The notes under the pieces: generated by a model
Databases searched by the model: none
The model's input: the letters and a program-made list of their open reading frames with translations, nothing else
Told to the model about the DNA's origin: nothing
Translations under genes and position numbers: made by a program
In this document: positions 36,201 through 48,700 of the stretch, one piece after another
How positions within the stretch are numbered: the first letter of the stretch is position 1
Layout of the letters: each line of letters starts with the position of its first letter
Assembly (NCBI RefSeq): GCF_003265705.1
Contig: NW_020312817.1
Location: 54,068,794 to 54,132,793, forward strand
DNA length: 64,000 nucleotides
Reading direction: 5' to 3'
Source of the DNA: Callorhinus ursinus
Lineage: Eukaryota; Chordata; Mammalia; Carnivora; Otariidae

Positions 36201-39200
36201 CAGCATTGCTCCATATATCAAAGTGTCTGGCAGGAACACAGGATTTCACTTAGTGTTGATGAAGCCAGCCCACCCTTCTCTGGAAATGCTTTCAGAGTTG
36301 CATGTAGCTCAGTCAAGCCTTCAGAGAGAATGCTCTTGGAGGTGGGTTGTGGGGTAAACTAAGATGATTTCCCCCTCCCGTTGAGAAGATTTTAACAAAC
36401 AGTGCAGCCACCCTGCCAGACATGCCCAGGAGACTTGAAATGGACTCTCAGCATGAGGGGACAGGCAGGAGCCGGGAAGGATTGCCAGGAGGAGTAATGG
36501 GATGCTGCCTGCCAAATGTTCACTCCATTCATTCATAGGCTGGGAATCAAGGACTCGATCGACAGACACCACATTCTCCTTCCATGTCAAATGCACTCCC
36601 ATGTCATGGCAGTATTACCTCTGAAACGTTGTGAACACCTGCTTACTTTTTGCCATCTTGGACACCACCACCCTCATCCAAGCCACCTTAGGATGAAGAC
36701 CAACATCTTTAGCAAGGCTATGTCCACTCTTTTCACCTTCCGCTCACTCCAGAGCCTGTTCTCCTTTCTGTCATAGGACCTTCATATATGCTATTCCTCT
36801 GGCTGAGATACTGTTCCTCTTCTCCCACCTCTGCCTCGTTAGCCTCTACTGACCCTTCAGATTTAAGCTGAATCATCACTAGTTCAGGGAAGCTTTTCCT
36901 AAATTTCTTGACAAAGTCTTCTTTCCCCACTGTGCAGTATGTATTCTTCCTTCATGGTACTCTTCCCAGTTGTAATATTATGGTTTGGGGGTCGATTTGT
37001 TTCTGTGTCTTCTATTAGACTGTGAGCTCCTGGAAGAGGGGACTTAATCTTTTTCACATTGGTGTACCCCCAGGGCTAGCACAGTGCTTGGCACATGTTC
37101 AAGAAATATTTGTTGAGTAAAAGAGTAAGTATCTGTCTTGGGGCGCCTGTGTGGCTCATTCGGTTGAGTGTTCGACTCTTAAGTTTTGGCTCAGCTCATG
37201 ATTTCAGGGTTGTGGGATTGAGCCCCGTGTCAGGCTCTACGCTCAGTGCGGAGTGTGCTGGAGATTCCTTCTCTCTCCCTCTGCCCCTCCCCACGCTTGT
37301 GCTCTCTCTCTCTCCCTCTCTCACTCTCTCTCAAATAAAATAAATAAATCTTAAAAAAAAAAGTATCTGTCTTGTGTTGGGATCTGGGGAGAGGGGGATT
37401 ACTGAAATAAGTAAAAATTATCCTTCTTGGAGAATCAGTAAAAGAAAAAAAGAAAGGAAAAAACCCCCATCCTTCCTAAAGTCCAGTTTAGCCAGAGAAA
37501 AAGAATCAGAACACATGGAATAACAATGAATCACAGAGATAGCACACTCCCACAGGCCAAACTCTGCTGTAGATTGTGAAATCATGTTCTGAAGGATGCA
37601 GACAACTTAAGAAAGAAGAGGAAGAAAAGGAACCCAAGGCATGTAACAACCCACTGCTTATATACTCCACGCCTAGTGTTGGCAAACACACAAAGATGCC
37701 TAAAACATGGGACCTGGCCCGGATCTTACAACCAGGTTGGTCAGAGCAGAACTATGCACAATTTAGTCCAGTGCTTACGTACCCAGCAGTGGACTGAGAA
37801 AAAAACAGAGAGGCCAGCCTCCAGAGCAAGAGGCCAAAGCAGGTTCTGACCAATCAGCATTTTGCAATGTGGCCTGCCGGCTCCCTGGGGGTGGGGTAGA
37901 CACCTGGGGGATCCAGGGAGCACAGAGCGCTCCAACTCAGGGAGGGGGTGGTTTAGAGAAAAAGGGACAAGTCACTCGAGGTCCAGATGTGCTCACCTCC
38001 CTTCCTTTTCTTCTACTTAAATCAGGAACACTTGGAATTGCATCCAGAACTTTTGGGAAAAAATTAATCTAACTTTTCCCAGCCAGGCCCTTAGGAAAGA
38101 ATAGTGCAGAAAAAAGAGAGAAATTGGCTGGCTAGGAACGAAAAGACTAGAACACCACGGTGCTGCTTTACAAGGTGTGACATTGTGATTTACTATAAGA
38201 AATATATTTTTGGTCTTTCACCCATTTTCTGGCACCAGCTCCTGAAACTCTTGGAATTTGCTGCGATGAGAGAGATAAAGGCATCTTTTGTTATGTTAAT
38301 GAGGTAAGTTTTGGAAAGACACCTAGGATAGGGGCTGATTAACAGTGGAACCAACCCAGTGATTACAGGGTTAGAACTTTCAGTCCCAACCACTGACCTC
38401 CGGGCGGTGGGGGGGGGGGGGGGGGGGGGGGGCTGGAGACTGAGTTCAGTCACAAATGGCCAATGATTTGATCAATCATGCAGATGCAATACAGCCTCCA
38501 TAAAATCCAAAAGGATATGGGATTTGGAGAATTTCTGGGTTGATGGATACCTGAAGATCTGGGGGAGACTGGTAGTCTTGGAGAGGGCCTTCGCCACACC
38601 TTGCCCATGCCTCTCTTCCATCTGGCTATTCCTGAGTTATATCCTTTTATAATAAACTGGTGATCTAATAAGCTAACTGGTTTCCTCAGTTCTGTGAACC
38701 CCTCTAGCAAATTAATTGAACCCAGGGAGGGGGTCATTGGGACGTCCAATCTATAGCCATTGGGTCAGAAGCACAGGTGACAATCTGGCCTTGAAATTGG
38801 CACCTGAAATGCATGGGAGGGGAGATGTCTTGCAGGACCGAGCCCTCTGCCTGTGCAATCTGAACTATCTCTAGGTAGATAGCGTCGGAACTGAGTTAAA
38901 TTGTTGGACATCTAGCTGGTGTCCAAGAATTTCTGGGACGTGTGGAGAAACATTGGAAATGGTCCCAGAACAGGACAAGGTGAGACGAATGTTTAGAGCA
39001 GCTAGGAAGCAGGAGGAGCCAAGGGGAAAAAGCGGGGTGTGTCATGGGAACTACATGGGCCTTCTTTCTTGTCAAGGCAGACAGGGAGCCAGAAAAGAGA
39101 CTGGGGCAAGAAGGGCCTTAGCTCTGCAAAACTGTCAACAAGAGTGACTTGTAAAACAGTTTGGACTCAGTACCTAGGTAGTACAAAGGGACTACAAGCA

Positions 39201-42200
39201 CCTGCAGTTGAACACAAAATTGTTCTGTCTGAACATTTTTCTGGGGAGCATTTCCACAGCTTTTATCAGATTGTCTAAGGGGTCTACAAACCATAAAGAG
39301 TTTCACCAAACTCACCATTAACACACTTGGAGCAAGATCATTCTAGACGCAGTAACCCATTTTCCAAGTAATTTCCCAGGTAAGCTGATGGTCATTGAGC
39401 AAAGAGGAGAGCCTACGGGAGTAGAACCCAGGACCACCATGGGAAGAAAAGGCCATTCCTTCACATCTACTGTGTCAGGCACTGTTTAGATTCTGGGATA
39501 TAGCACTGAACAAAACAGAGAAAGAAATTCCTGCCAAGTAGATTAAAGGTTTCCTTCTAGCCAGGGGAGACCAACAACAAACAAATGAGTGAAAAATTTA
39601 GCAGGTTCTAAGAGGGTAGTACATAGGAGAAAAATGAAGCTGGACAGAGGGACAAGGAGGGCCGGGGGTAGGGCAAGGAAGGGACTCAATGTCAAATGGG
39701 ATGATGGGGATGTGGCAAGGCTCGCTGAGGTGGTATTTGAGCAAAGACCTGCAAAAAAGCAGAGTACCAAGCCACACAGCTACCTGGAGACAGAGGATTC
39801 CAGACAGAGCAAATAGTAATGTCCCTGAGGCAGGAACGTGCCTTGGGTGTCTGGGGAAAAGCAAGGGAGTTGGTTTCGGGACCACTACCGTGATTCAGAC
39901 AAGACGGCAGGGTGCCTCAACCAGGATGGTGGTAGTGGAAATGGTAAGAAGAGAGCGGATTCTGGGTGGGAAAAGCCATAGAAAGTTTCAGGAAGGGCTG
40001 GAAAGAGGCAGCAGCAACATCTGCCAGTGACTTTCCAATGTTTGAGGGGCATGCCCTGTAGATCTAGTGGACCCGGCTCAGAGGCACTTTCCAAGTGGGG
40101 CCATGCTGTGACCAAAGCTGCCTAAGAGGCGGGAGCCCCGGCCCCACTCCTTGGCAGCTGGGCTCCTCGGACTAATCATCCACTTCCTCAGGACAGAAGC
40201 TTCCTGACTTACAAACAGAAAGAACAAATGTCTGGCTTGCCTCGTGGCCTCAGACTGGACTCTCGTTTGTCTTAAAATGCCTTCTCATCCCAAGACCCAG
40301 CATTCAGATTCCACAAGAGGCTTTAGAAACCTCTGAAATGCCACGTCAGAGACAAGTTCTGTTCTTTGAATAAATAAATATGCTGCAATCTTATTTCTCG
40401 TCCCTCGGACTTTCCCCTGCCTGCAGGATTTATGCTTGACTGGCTTCTCAGGTGGTGAGGTGGGGGAAAGAAGAAATCCCCGCGTGGCGCAGGACCCAGT
40501 ACAGCAGCTCACCGCGGCAAGGCTGAGCCAGCACCATATAAGGCACAGAGGCTTCTCACAGTGCAGGGACCTCATTTGACTCAGAGTAAGTGCATATGTA
40601 GGCAATGTAGGCAAAGTCTACTACCCTTGTCAACACAGGCTGCCTAGAGCGCTGCACTGAGGAAAGCAGGAAACCTCGGCAAGGGCTCACCATCTCACAA
40701 CCCCGGGGCAATAAGGAGGCTCACAGCTAAGCTTATCCAGGCTGAATGGCATAGAAGAAAGCTTTAATCAATAAAAACCTCATCTTGGGCTGACGAGCAC
40801 AGCAAAAAAGAGAGTGTTTAGGACCTGGGAAATGGTTAATGAAACCATGCTCCTCTTTTTGTAATAGGATGCAGCTGCTCAGGATGGCTGTGGCAGGCAC
40901 TCCTGAGTCTGGGTGTCCCATCAGTAACGTCTTTTCTCCCAGTCCCCGCTAGGCAGGGCCCGGGCTACAGGACCGCCTCCTTGCCCCAGCTCCTGAGTCT
41001 GCAAGTGGTCTCCTGCCCCCAGCTGAGCCAGGTAGATGGTCTTTCTCAGGAGTTTGGAATGGGGTGGTAGAGGCTGAGCTCACCCTCTGCTGTGCTTGAA
41101 AGGGAAATACAGGAAAGCTGGGGCTGGCACAGCTGTACGGGGCCACGAGTGAGTACTGGAGGGCTGCTAACTACGCAAACACAGGCAGGCATGCAGAGAA
41201 AAGCAGAATGTGAAGCTGCATGGCCCCAGAGAAACCGACAGGATAAGCGCTGGGTTGATGGTCCAATTCTTGGCCCCAGTCCTGAGTCCTCTTGGCAGTT
41301 CTCCCTTGGTCTCTTTGAGTAGCTACTGTACCAACCCAGTAAATCCCTCTTTGTTGCTTAACATCATTGCACGTGATTTCTATTTTTGGTAACCAAATGA
41401 CCTCTGAAATGAATCAATATAACAACATGGGAAAAACCCTTTAGCTATAAAATAAAAGGTATTAAATTGTATATATCCCATGCTTGTCATTCTGGAAAAA
41501 AAAAAATAAGAAAAGGAATGTATGTATGAATACCACCTGGAAGGAAAACATAATTCCTCTGGTGGTTGTAGGGGTGATTATTTTCCTATATTTTTCAAAT
41601 TTCCACAAAATTGTTATGGCGCTCATAAGGGCTTAAAGGAACCATTGGGCAATCCAATAAATATTTAATATTTGAGCTGTAAAAGCTCCCCCAACATGAC
41701 TTGCAAAATAATAGGCAGCACAGTTGATAAATAATTATATACAGTCATCCTGGAGTTGACACAAAGTACGTTCCTAAAAAGTTGAAGCGAAGTGGTCACT
41801 TGAGATCGCCCATATCAGCAGTTCTTCATATTTTTATGAGAGGAAAAAATATATACTGGATTCACCTGTTTGTTAATTGCAGCTGTTTTTGTTTTGTTTT
41901 GTTTTTAATTTTTTATTTAAATTCAATTTAGTTAACATATAGTGTAGTATTAGTTTCAGGGGTAGAATTTAGTGATTCATCACTTACATATAATACCCAA
42001 TGCTCATTCCATCAAGGGCCCTCCTTAATGCCCATCACCCAGTTACCCCATCGCCCCACCAACCTCTTGTCCAGCAACCCTCAGTTTGTTTCCTAGAGTT
42101 AAGAGTCTCTTATGGTTTGTCTCCCTCTCTGTTTTCATCTTATTTTATTTTTCCCTCCCTTCCCCTATGTTCATCTGTTTGTTTCTTAAATTCCGCATAT

Positions 42201-45200
42201 GAGTGAAACCATATGGTGTTTCTCTTTCTCTGACTTTTTTCTCTTAGCATAATACCCTCCAGTTCCATCCATGTCATTGCAAAGGGCAAGATTTCATTCT
42301 TTTTGGTGGCTGAGTAGTATATGTATATTATATTATATGTGTATATATATACCCATATATACCACATCTTTATCCATTCATCTGTCAATGGACATCTGAG
42401 CTCTTTCCATATTTTGGCTCTTGTGGACAGTGTGTTAATTATAGATATTTTTTCACAGCAGTTTCTCCTCTAGTGGGGCCCCAACACCAGGGTTCCCAGA
42501 AGACTCAAACACTTGAGTCATGGAACCCAGAAAAGTGGTCACCCTGAATTCACCGAGAACCTGTGAACGGGACCCAGTTCCTGAACCTCTCCCCAGTCTG
42601 ACCACCCCAGTTCTGGCCAGCCGCTTCACTTTCCTGTGCCGATCAGCCTCCCCCAGCTTTTGGCATAGATCTTGCCATCACCCTTTCAGGCCCCATGACC
42701 CCATAACCAGGCGGACTCCTGGTGCTGCAGAATGTTGCTTCAGGGCATCACACACATTTGCCGCTGAGGTGCAAAGGGCTGCAGTCTGCCCAGCAAATCT
42801 AGAGTTGGCTCTTTGAGGTCATGCAGGGAGGGAAGCTAGATGCTTGGCAATGAGCATGGCCTCAGAGTTGTCCTCTCGTGGTGTCCCCTGAACACCGTTC
42901 AAGGAGGGATTGTGTCTGGAGCTCCTAACTCCCCATCTTTGAGATGTCACAGACACCTGCCCAGGAAAGCCTGCAGAGTCCTTACCTCCAGAGGGCGTGC
43001 CAGCGACTCTCCTAAGGAATTTAACCCACTCCTCCATCTCCGCCTGAGAGCTGGCCATGAGGACATAGGAGTCCTGTCCTGTGCGACTCTGGTCCCATGA
43101 GGCTGGAGGAAGAAGTAATACTAATGAAGGTCTTCGAGCAGTAAGCGGCCGAGACAAAGGGAAGCAAGGGAAACAACCTCAGCTGCCTCTTTTGTTCAAT
43201 TAAACGACGAAACAACACAAAAGCATTATCTACTTAACCTCAAGGGAACCAAATACCTATGCACCCAAAACTCTAATTCTATAGATAAACCACTGAACAC
43301 CCGTGGTTTGCAATTGGGATGCCTTGGGGTGAGATGTGCTCCTGTCGGGGAGAGAAGCCGTTTCCTACCAGAAAGGAAGAGAAGTTCAAGGGGCAGTGTC
43401 GGCGTTAGAGAAGAGAGGCTCAGCCCATACAGTTTTGAAGACTGTAGTCCCTCACACCATCACAGATATTTTCCTAAGCTACTCATGAGTTCAGCTGTTG
43501 GGGTGAGGAGGAGAACAGCAACTCAGGAGAGAGAGACAATGAGCACACGTGTGCCTTTCTCACAAAATCAGTGTTTCCTATTCGGGATTTCTTCTCTCCT
43601 ACCTGCACAAGACATTGTACATGGTAGGCCCTCAATACATAGTTGATGGACAAATGAAGTTTGTTAGGACTTTCTTTACCATTTGCACTTTAAACCCATG
43701 ATTACGGACAGACATATGTAATGTTTCCTGGGTTCTGTGTTACAGACAAAAGGGTAAAGAAGTGACAAGGGGGTGGAACAGGAAGAGGTTGCCAAGAGAA
43801 AGGATGAAAGAAAGTGACAAAAAGAAAAATGACAGAGAAGGAGAAGAGAGGGAGAAGGAAATCATCTTAGGAAGGACAAGAACATAATAGCAATCCCTTT
43901 CAATTACAAGAGGCTATTGAATTTCAAAGTGTCTGTGTAAGCACCAACACATTCTTCTCACAATGTCAGGGCATTTCTCTCAAAAAGAGTTTGTTCTGGC
44001 ACCGCAGCTGTGCCCAAACCTGTACTTTCTTGCAGGGCAACAAAAAACCTTCAAATTCCTTTGGTTCTGATCTCTTGAACCTATATTAATATCCCCACAT
44101 TCTTTTATGCTTTGGGACAACCCAATTCTGAATCCAGCTTATCACTGAGTCATCAGCTCTTCTGACCAGGAAGGTCAGTCCATGGAGGCCCTGACCATTC
44201 CTGAGAGCTAGGTGCCTCCAGAAGTAAAATGGGAAGTAAAAAGTGGTCAGGGTAGAACTAAAGAATCCTGGAGGAATCACAATATCCCTTTGAAATAGAA
44301 TGGGCTCTAGTATCATTTCCATTCTACAGCCAATGGAACTCAAGTCCAGAGGTGCAAAGATGCCTGCCCATTGGCACCCAGTAAGTGACCACCAAACTCT
44401 AGGCATAGCCCCTGATCTTTTCCCCAATAATTGCCACTAGCCCCTATTGCTTCCAATTTGACCTTAGCCAAAATTTTTCTGGCACCTTTCTCCACCATGC
44501 CTATTCTCCAGTCTGTTGTGTTACCAAAAATATGCCTTTTCAGTTTACCCTGACTTCTGGAAGATCTTTTGTTTTGCCATTAGTTTTGTCTCTCGACTCC
44601 AATGAGAAACACCCAGCTCTCAGGATGCTCCTGACTGGCCAGGGCTTCAATGGACTGACACTTCTGGTCAAAAAAACCAATGACCTGATGACAAGAAGGA
44701 TTCTAAATCAGGTCATCCCAAAGGGTAAAGAAGGTGAAGCTCCATGATATTAAATAGGTTCAAGAGATCAAAAGCAAAGGGAATTTGAAAATCTTTTGCT
44801 GCCCTATAAAACAATTAATGTTGGGCACATTGGAGTGCCTGCTCTATTTAAAATGGTAAGTGAGGGGCGCCCGAGTGGCTGTTGGTTAAGTGTCTGCCTT
44901 CGGCTCAGGTCATGGTCCCAGGGTCCTGGGATCAAGCCCTGTGTCGGGCTCCCTGCTCAGCGGGGAGTCTGCTTCTCCCTCTCCACCCACCCCCACTCGT
45001 GCTCTCTCTCACTGTCTCTGTCTGTCTCTCTTTCTCTCTCAAATAAATAGGATCTTTTTTTAAAGTAAAAAAATAAACAATAAAATGGTAAGTAACCTGC
45101 CACTATCCCAACCTCAACGAGAATTTTTCTTTCTTTGCTTTAATTTTTTCCACTGTGCTTATTCTATCATAAGCAGTCAGTTGTCAGTGTCCTCCATTAG

Positions 45201-45755
45201 ACTGTGAGCTGCACGCAGGCTTGTTCTTTTCTGGATTCCCAGTTCCTATGATAGTGCCTGGCTCATAGCAGGTACTCAATAAATCTGTTGTAACATCTCA
45301 CCAGGCAGCACGAGAATGAAATGCAACAAGTGGAATAACTTTCTGTATCCGTGATGACATCCTTTGGGTGGAAGGAGAACAGATAATTATTCTGCTAGAG
45401 GTAAGTAGGGAAAGGGAAACTTGTCCTAAATTTTTGCCTGCCCCAAATAAAGAAAAACATAGCGTAACTACAATGAAAGGCTTCTCTCTGGCTTTTGTGC
45501 AACTGATACCGGTGATCACAGAGAAAGGGCCCTGCTTGGGAAGGCCATTTCCTCGGCCAGCATTGGTCCCTGAGAATAATCTTGCGTAAGACCATGGCAA
45601 AAAGAGGAATGAAAAATCTCTACATCATAATACAAAGGCTTGCCTCACTTTAAGTTGGGTGAAGACTTGAGAATGATGGCTCCTTTGGGAAACCTTTAGG
45701 AAAATGGTTCCCTACCTTATTATTGCTTTAGAATTGTTGTTTGTTCTTATGAGAC

Positions 45756-45786
<31 letters not shown>

Positions 45787-48700
45787 CGCGCACATGCACG
45801 TGCACACCCAGGAGCCTGCAGCAAGTGTACGTGATAATGAGATACTGTAGCATAGCAATCTTCAAGGGTACTGGGCTTGGGGTGCAAAGCCCACAGTGAA
45901 TCTGCAGCCAGGCCCCTCAGTAGGGTTACCCTTGATAGAAAATTCAGGCTTTGGGACACATGTTACCATGGACGGTTGTATCCCATGAACTGGGCTGGGA
46001 AACGGGTCCTCAGACTAGAAGAATCTTGTGGGAAAGAGGTGGGGTTTTCTTAGAGATGAGAGACTAAAAAATAAACTCTTCCTTTGAGGAGGAAGAGAGT
46101 TGGACAGAACTCAGATAAAAAAGCAAAGGAGTGCCCACTGGGAAGGAGGCCACCCGGAAGAGCTGAACTTTAAAAACGGTCTTTCTTTGTTTTCTATAGC
46201 AGTAGCCAGTTTTAGGATTGATTTCTACATTACAATTTCTTCCAGTTATCCCCGAAGATCACACATCTACATGGCACTAACTATATATCAGTCACTATGC
46301 CAAATGTGCCAGATCGATTTCTTTCTTTCATCTTCACTAGCCTCATCATTGTCCACATTTCACAGATAAAGAAACAGGCAGGAAAAAAGGAAATAACCTG
46401 ATCACAGTTACACAGATAGAAAGCGGCAGGGCCAGGATTCAGAGCAGGGCAGGCCAGCTCCAGACCAGGCACTCTAACCTCACGGCTACATTGCCGTCTT
46501 TGTCATGTCTTAGGCGCGTGCTGCCTTGAGCGAGTGATAAGGAGGGGGGTTAAGGGAAGGGGCGCTCGCTCAGGGGACTGGTGGCCTCCCCTGCTATGTC
46601 ACCACCTGACCAGCGGGTCTGGAGTTCCTGGCGGGGCTGGGGCTGGCAAAGGAGCACGAGATAAGGAGAAGCAGCCTCAGTGTGCTAGGCTCACACAAAC
46701 CCGAATTCCCCTTGAGACAGAGTAAGATCAACTCCTCTTGCCCCAGATACACTTGAGGAAGGGAACTCTTGCCTGGGCAGAAGCACCCTCCAGCACGCTG
46801 CTAACATGCGCAATAGAGGACTTTCAGCACCTGACATGTGCTAAGTGCTTAGTAATTCGCGGCTGTCATTTCTTATTAGGTTGTGTTGAAACATATGTGA
46901 CTATTGACCGTGGACCATTTTTGACCTACCAAAATGGCAATTTCACATCGCTCAGTTTACATTGTAACTATTCATTTTAATATCTCACTCAACTTGGAAA
47001 CTGAGCTCCTTTTAGTGAGCAGGGATGATGTACTTTTCAGAACAGTGTGCCAGCGCCTGGTGGAATACGTGTCTCCAAGCACACACTCACGAGATGCTTA
47101 CAGGGTTGAACCACACGTGCACCCACCTAGTTGGCCTGCCAGCTAATGAACTAGTATAGGTTCGTTAACTACATACAGAACTACAATGCATTCTTACTCA
47201 GTTGGTTAGTTAGCTGGCTGACAGAGTCAGTCTTGACTTCTAGGATCCAGAAGTAAGACGGGAATATAATGTACCTCTGTCCCCACTTTTGTTGCCTACC
47301 TGGAATGACTTCAAAGACAAACTTCCCCGCCTCTTCTGGGTTTGTGGCGATCTCCTTGATCGTACTTCCTGGTAGATACATGCAACCCTGAAAGATCAAA
47401 AGTTGGCCCTTTAAGGTAAGCAGCAATTTGGTCCCCTAAAATTAAGTTGAAGGACAGACAGGATAATGATGGGATCAGGGAAGAAGACAGGTAGGTGGAG
47501 AGGAATATGGAAAGCTAGCATCCCAGTTTTGAACGGGGCCCTTCTGCTGTTCAAGCCTCTGACAAATTAAGTGACAGCTATCTGAGAGCAAGCTAGGTGC
47601 CTAGAGAGAAAAGAACAAGGTCCTGACAGAAGAGTGAGGGGAGGGGATGCCATCAGCAACACTTGCCTCTTCCCACTTTTCCAAGGACCTGACTTCCTGG
47701 CCAAACCAGACATCGGATCTTTGTAAGCAGGGCAGAGACTGGTATGCCTTGCAGAGGTAGTATGGTGGGCATTCTACCTGCCCGGCTGCCAGAGATTGCA
47801 CAGGGGATGGAACCACAGGTAGCCAGTCAAGAAGATAGAGTACTTAGTAGCAGCAAGAGCTGCTGAGCCGCACATTCCAAGCATCTGCCCCTTTGCTAAG
47901 CACCTTGACTATGTTACCCATTTAGTCCTTCCGGCAACCCTCCCAGCCAGGTGTCATTATGCACATTTACAAATGAGGAACCTGGGAACCAGAAAGGTTC
48001 TATAATCTGCCCAATGTCACAGAGCTAGTAAGGGACAGACAGGTAATTCATCTCAGCAGTGAGCTCAAGTTGAGGTGGTCGGGACCCATCAGCTTCATGT
48101 CCCCCCGAAGTGGGGAGGAGGATCCTGCATCCATGGCAGGAAGTGAGGTTGCAGAAGGATAGGTGACCTCTCATATGTGAATATGTTATCAGAAAAACAA
48201 GTCACTTGTGTGCTCAGTGCTTTAGCACTTACATGCACCATCACATGCAATATCTCATTAGATCCCCACGGCAGCTCTGTACCATAAGCCTGGAGACATG
48301 TGCCTCTTCTACTTTGCAGACGAGGTAATCAATACTGCAGAAATCTAAGCGACTGCACCAAGGGACACAGCTTATTTGTCCTAGACTTGGCTTGTCAGAA
48401 TTTATATCTCACTGGCCATGACAGGCAGCGTGTCTGATTCTAGCTGAGTAAATATATGTGTCTTTAGAACAGTGTCAATGAAGAGGATTGGCATCAAAAA
48501 ACCCATTAGCATCAAAAACAGAGAGGAAGCCTTGGAAAAGTCCCTGAGCAAACAAAACCAGTTTAGTCATACAAAGCTCAATTTCGCTTACTTTGCAAGA
48601 CAAACTTGACCTGGATCATTTCTTGCTTATGCATAGCAAATCATAAGCATAAGCAAATCTTGGAAATCATAAGCAAAACTTGAACTATAGTCACTGACCA

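Larger units (their letters stand above)
28896..42985 (-). other. ARHGAP25: ARHGAP25 intron 3 (largest)
   Basis: 14090 bp, GT-AG. Contains three CanSINEs, L1 and L2 copies, MIRs, an LTR-like repeat, a 24-G run, and a GC-box/CCAAT cluster. Unassigned stretches (for example 37380-38400 and 40040-41880) showed no exon. Confidence 0.9.
43103..47299 (-). other. ARHGAP25: ARHGAP25 intron 2
   Basis: 4197 bp, GT-AG. Contains a GA-rich tract at 43790-43870, an ancient inverted pair, a CanSINE, an L2 end, a TG/CG repeat and a MIR. 46510-47299 shows no recognised element. Confidence 0.9.

Noticed and set aside
42140..42388. Possible coding gene ([17 protein letters not shown])
   Set aside because: It is the remaining C-terminal end of an L1 ORF2, not a host gene.
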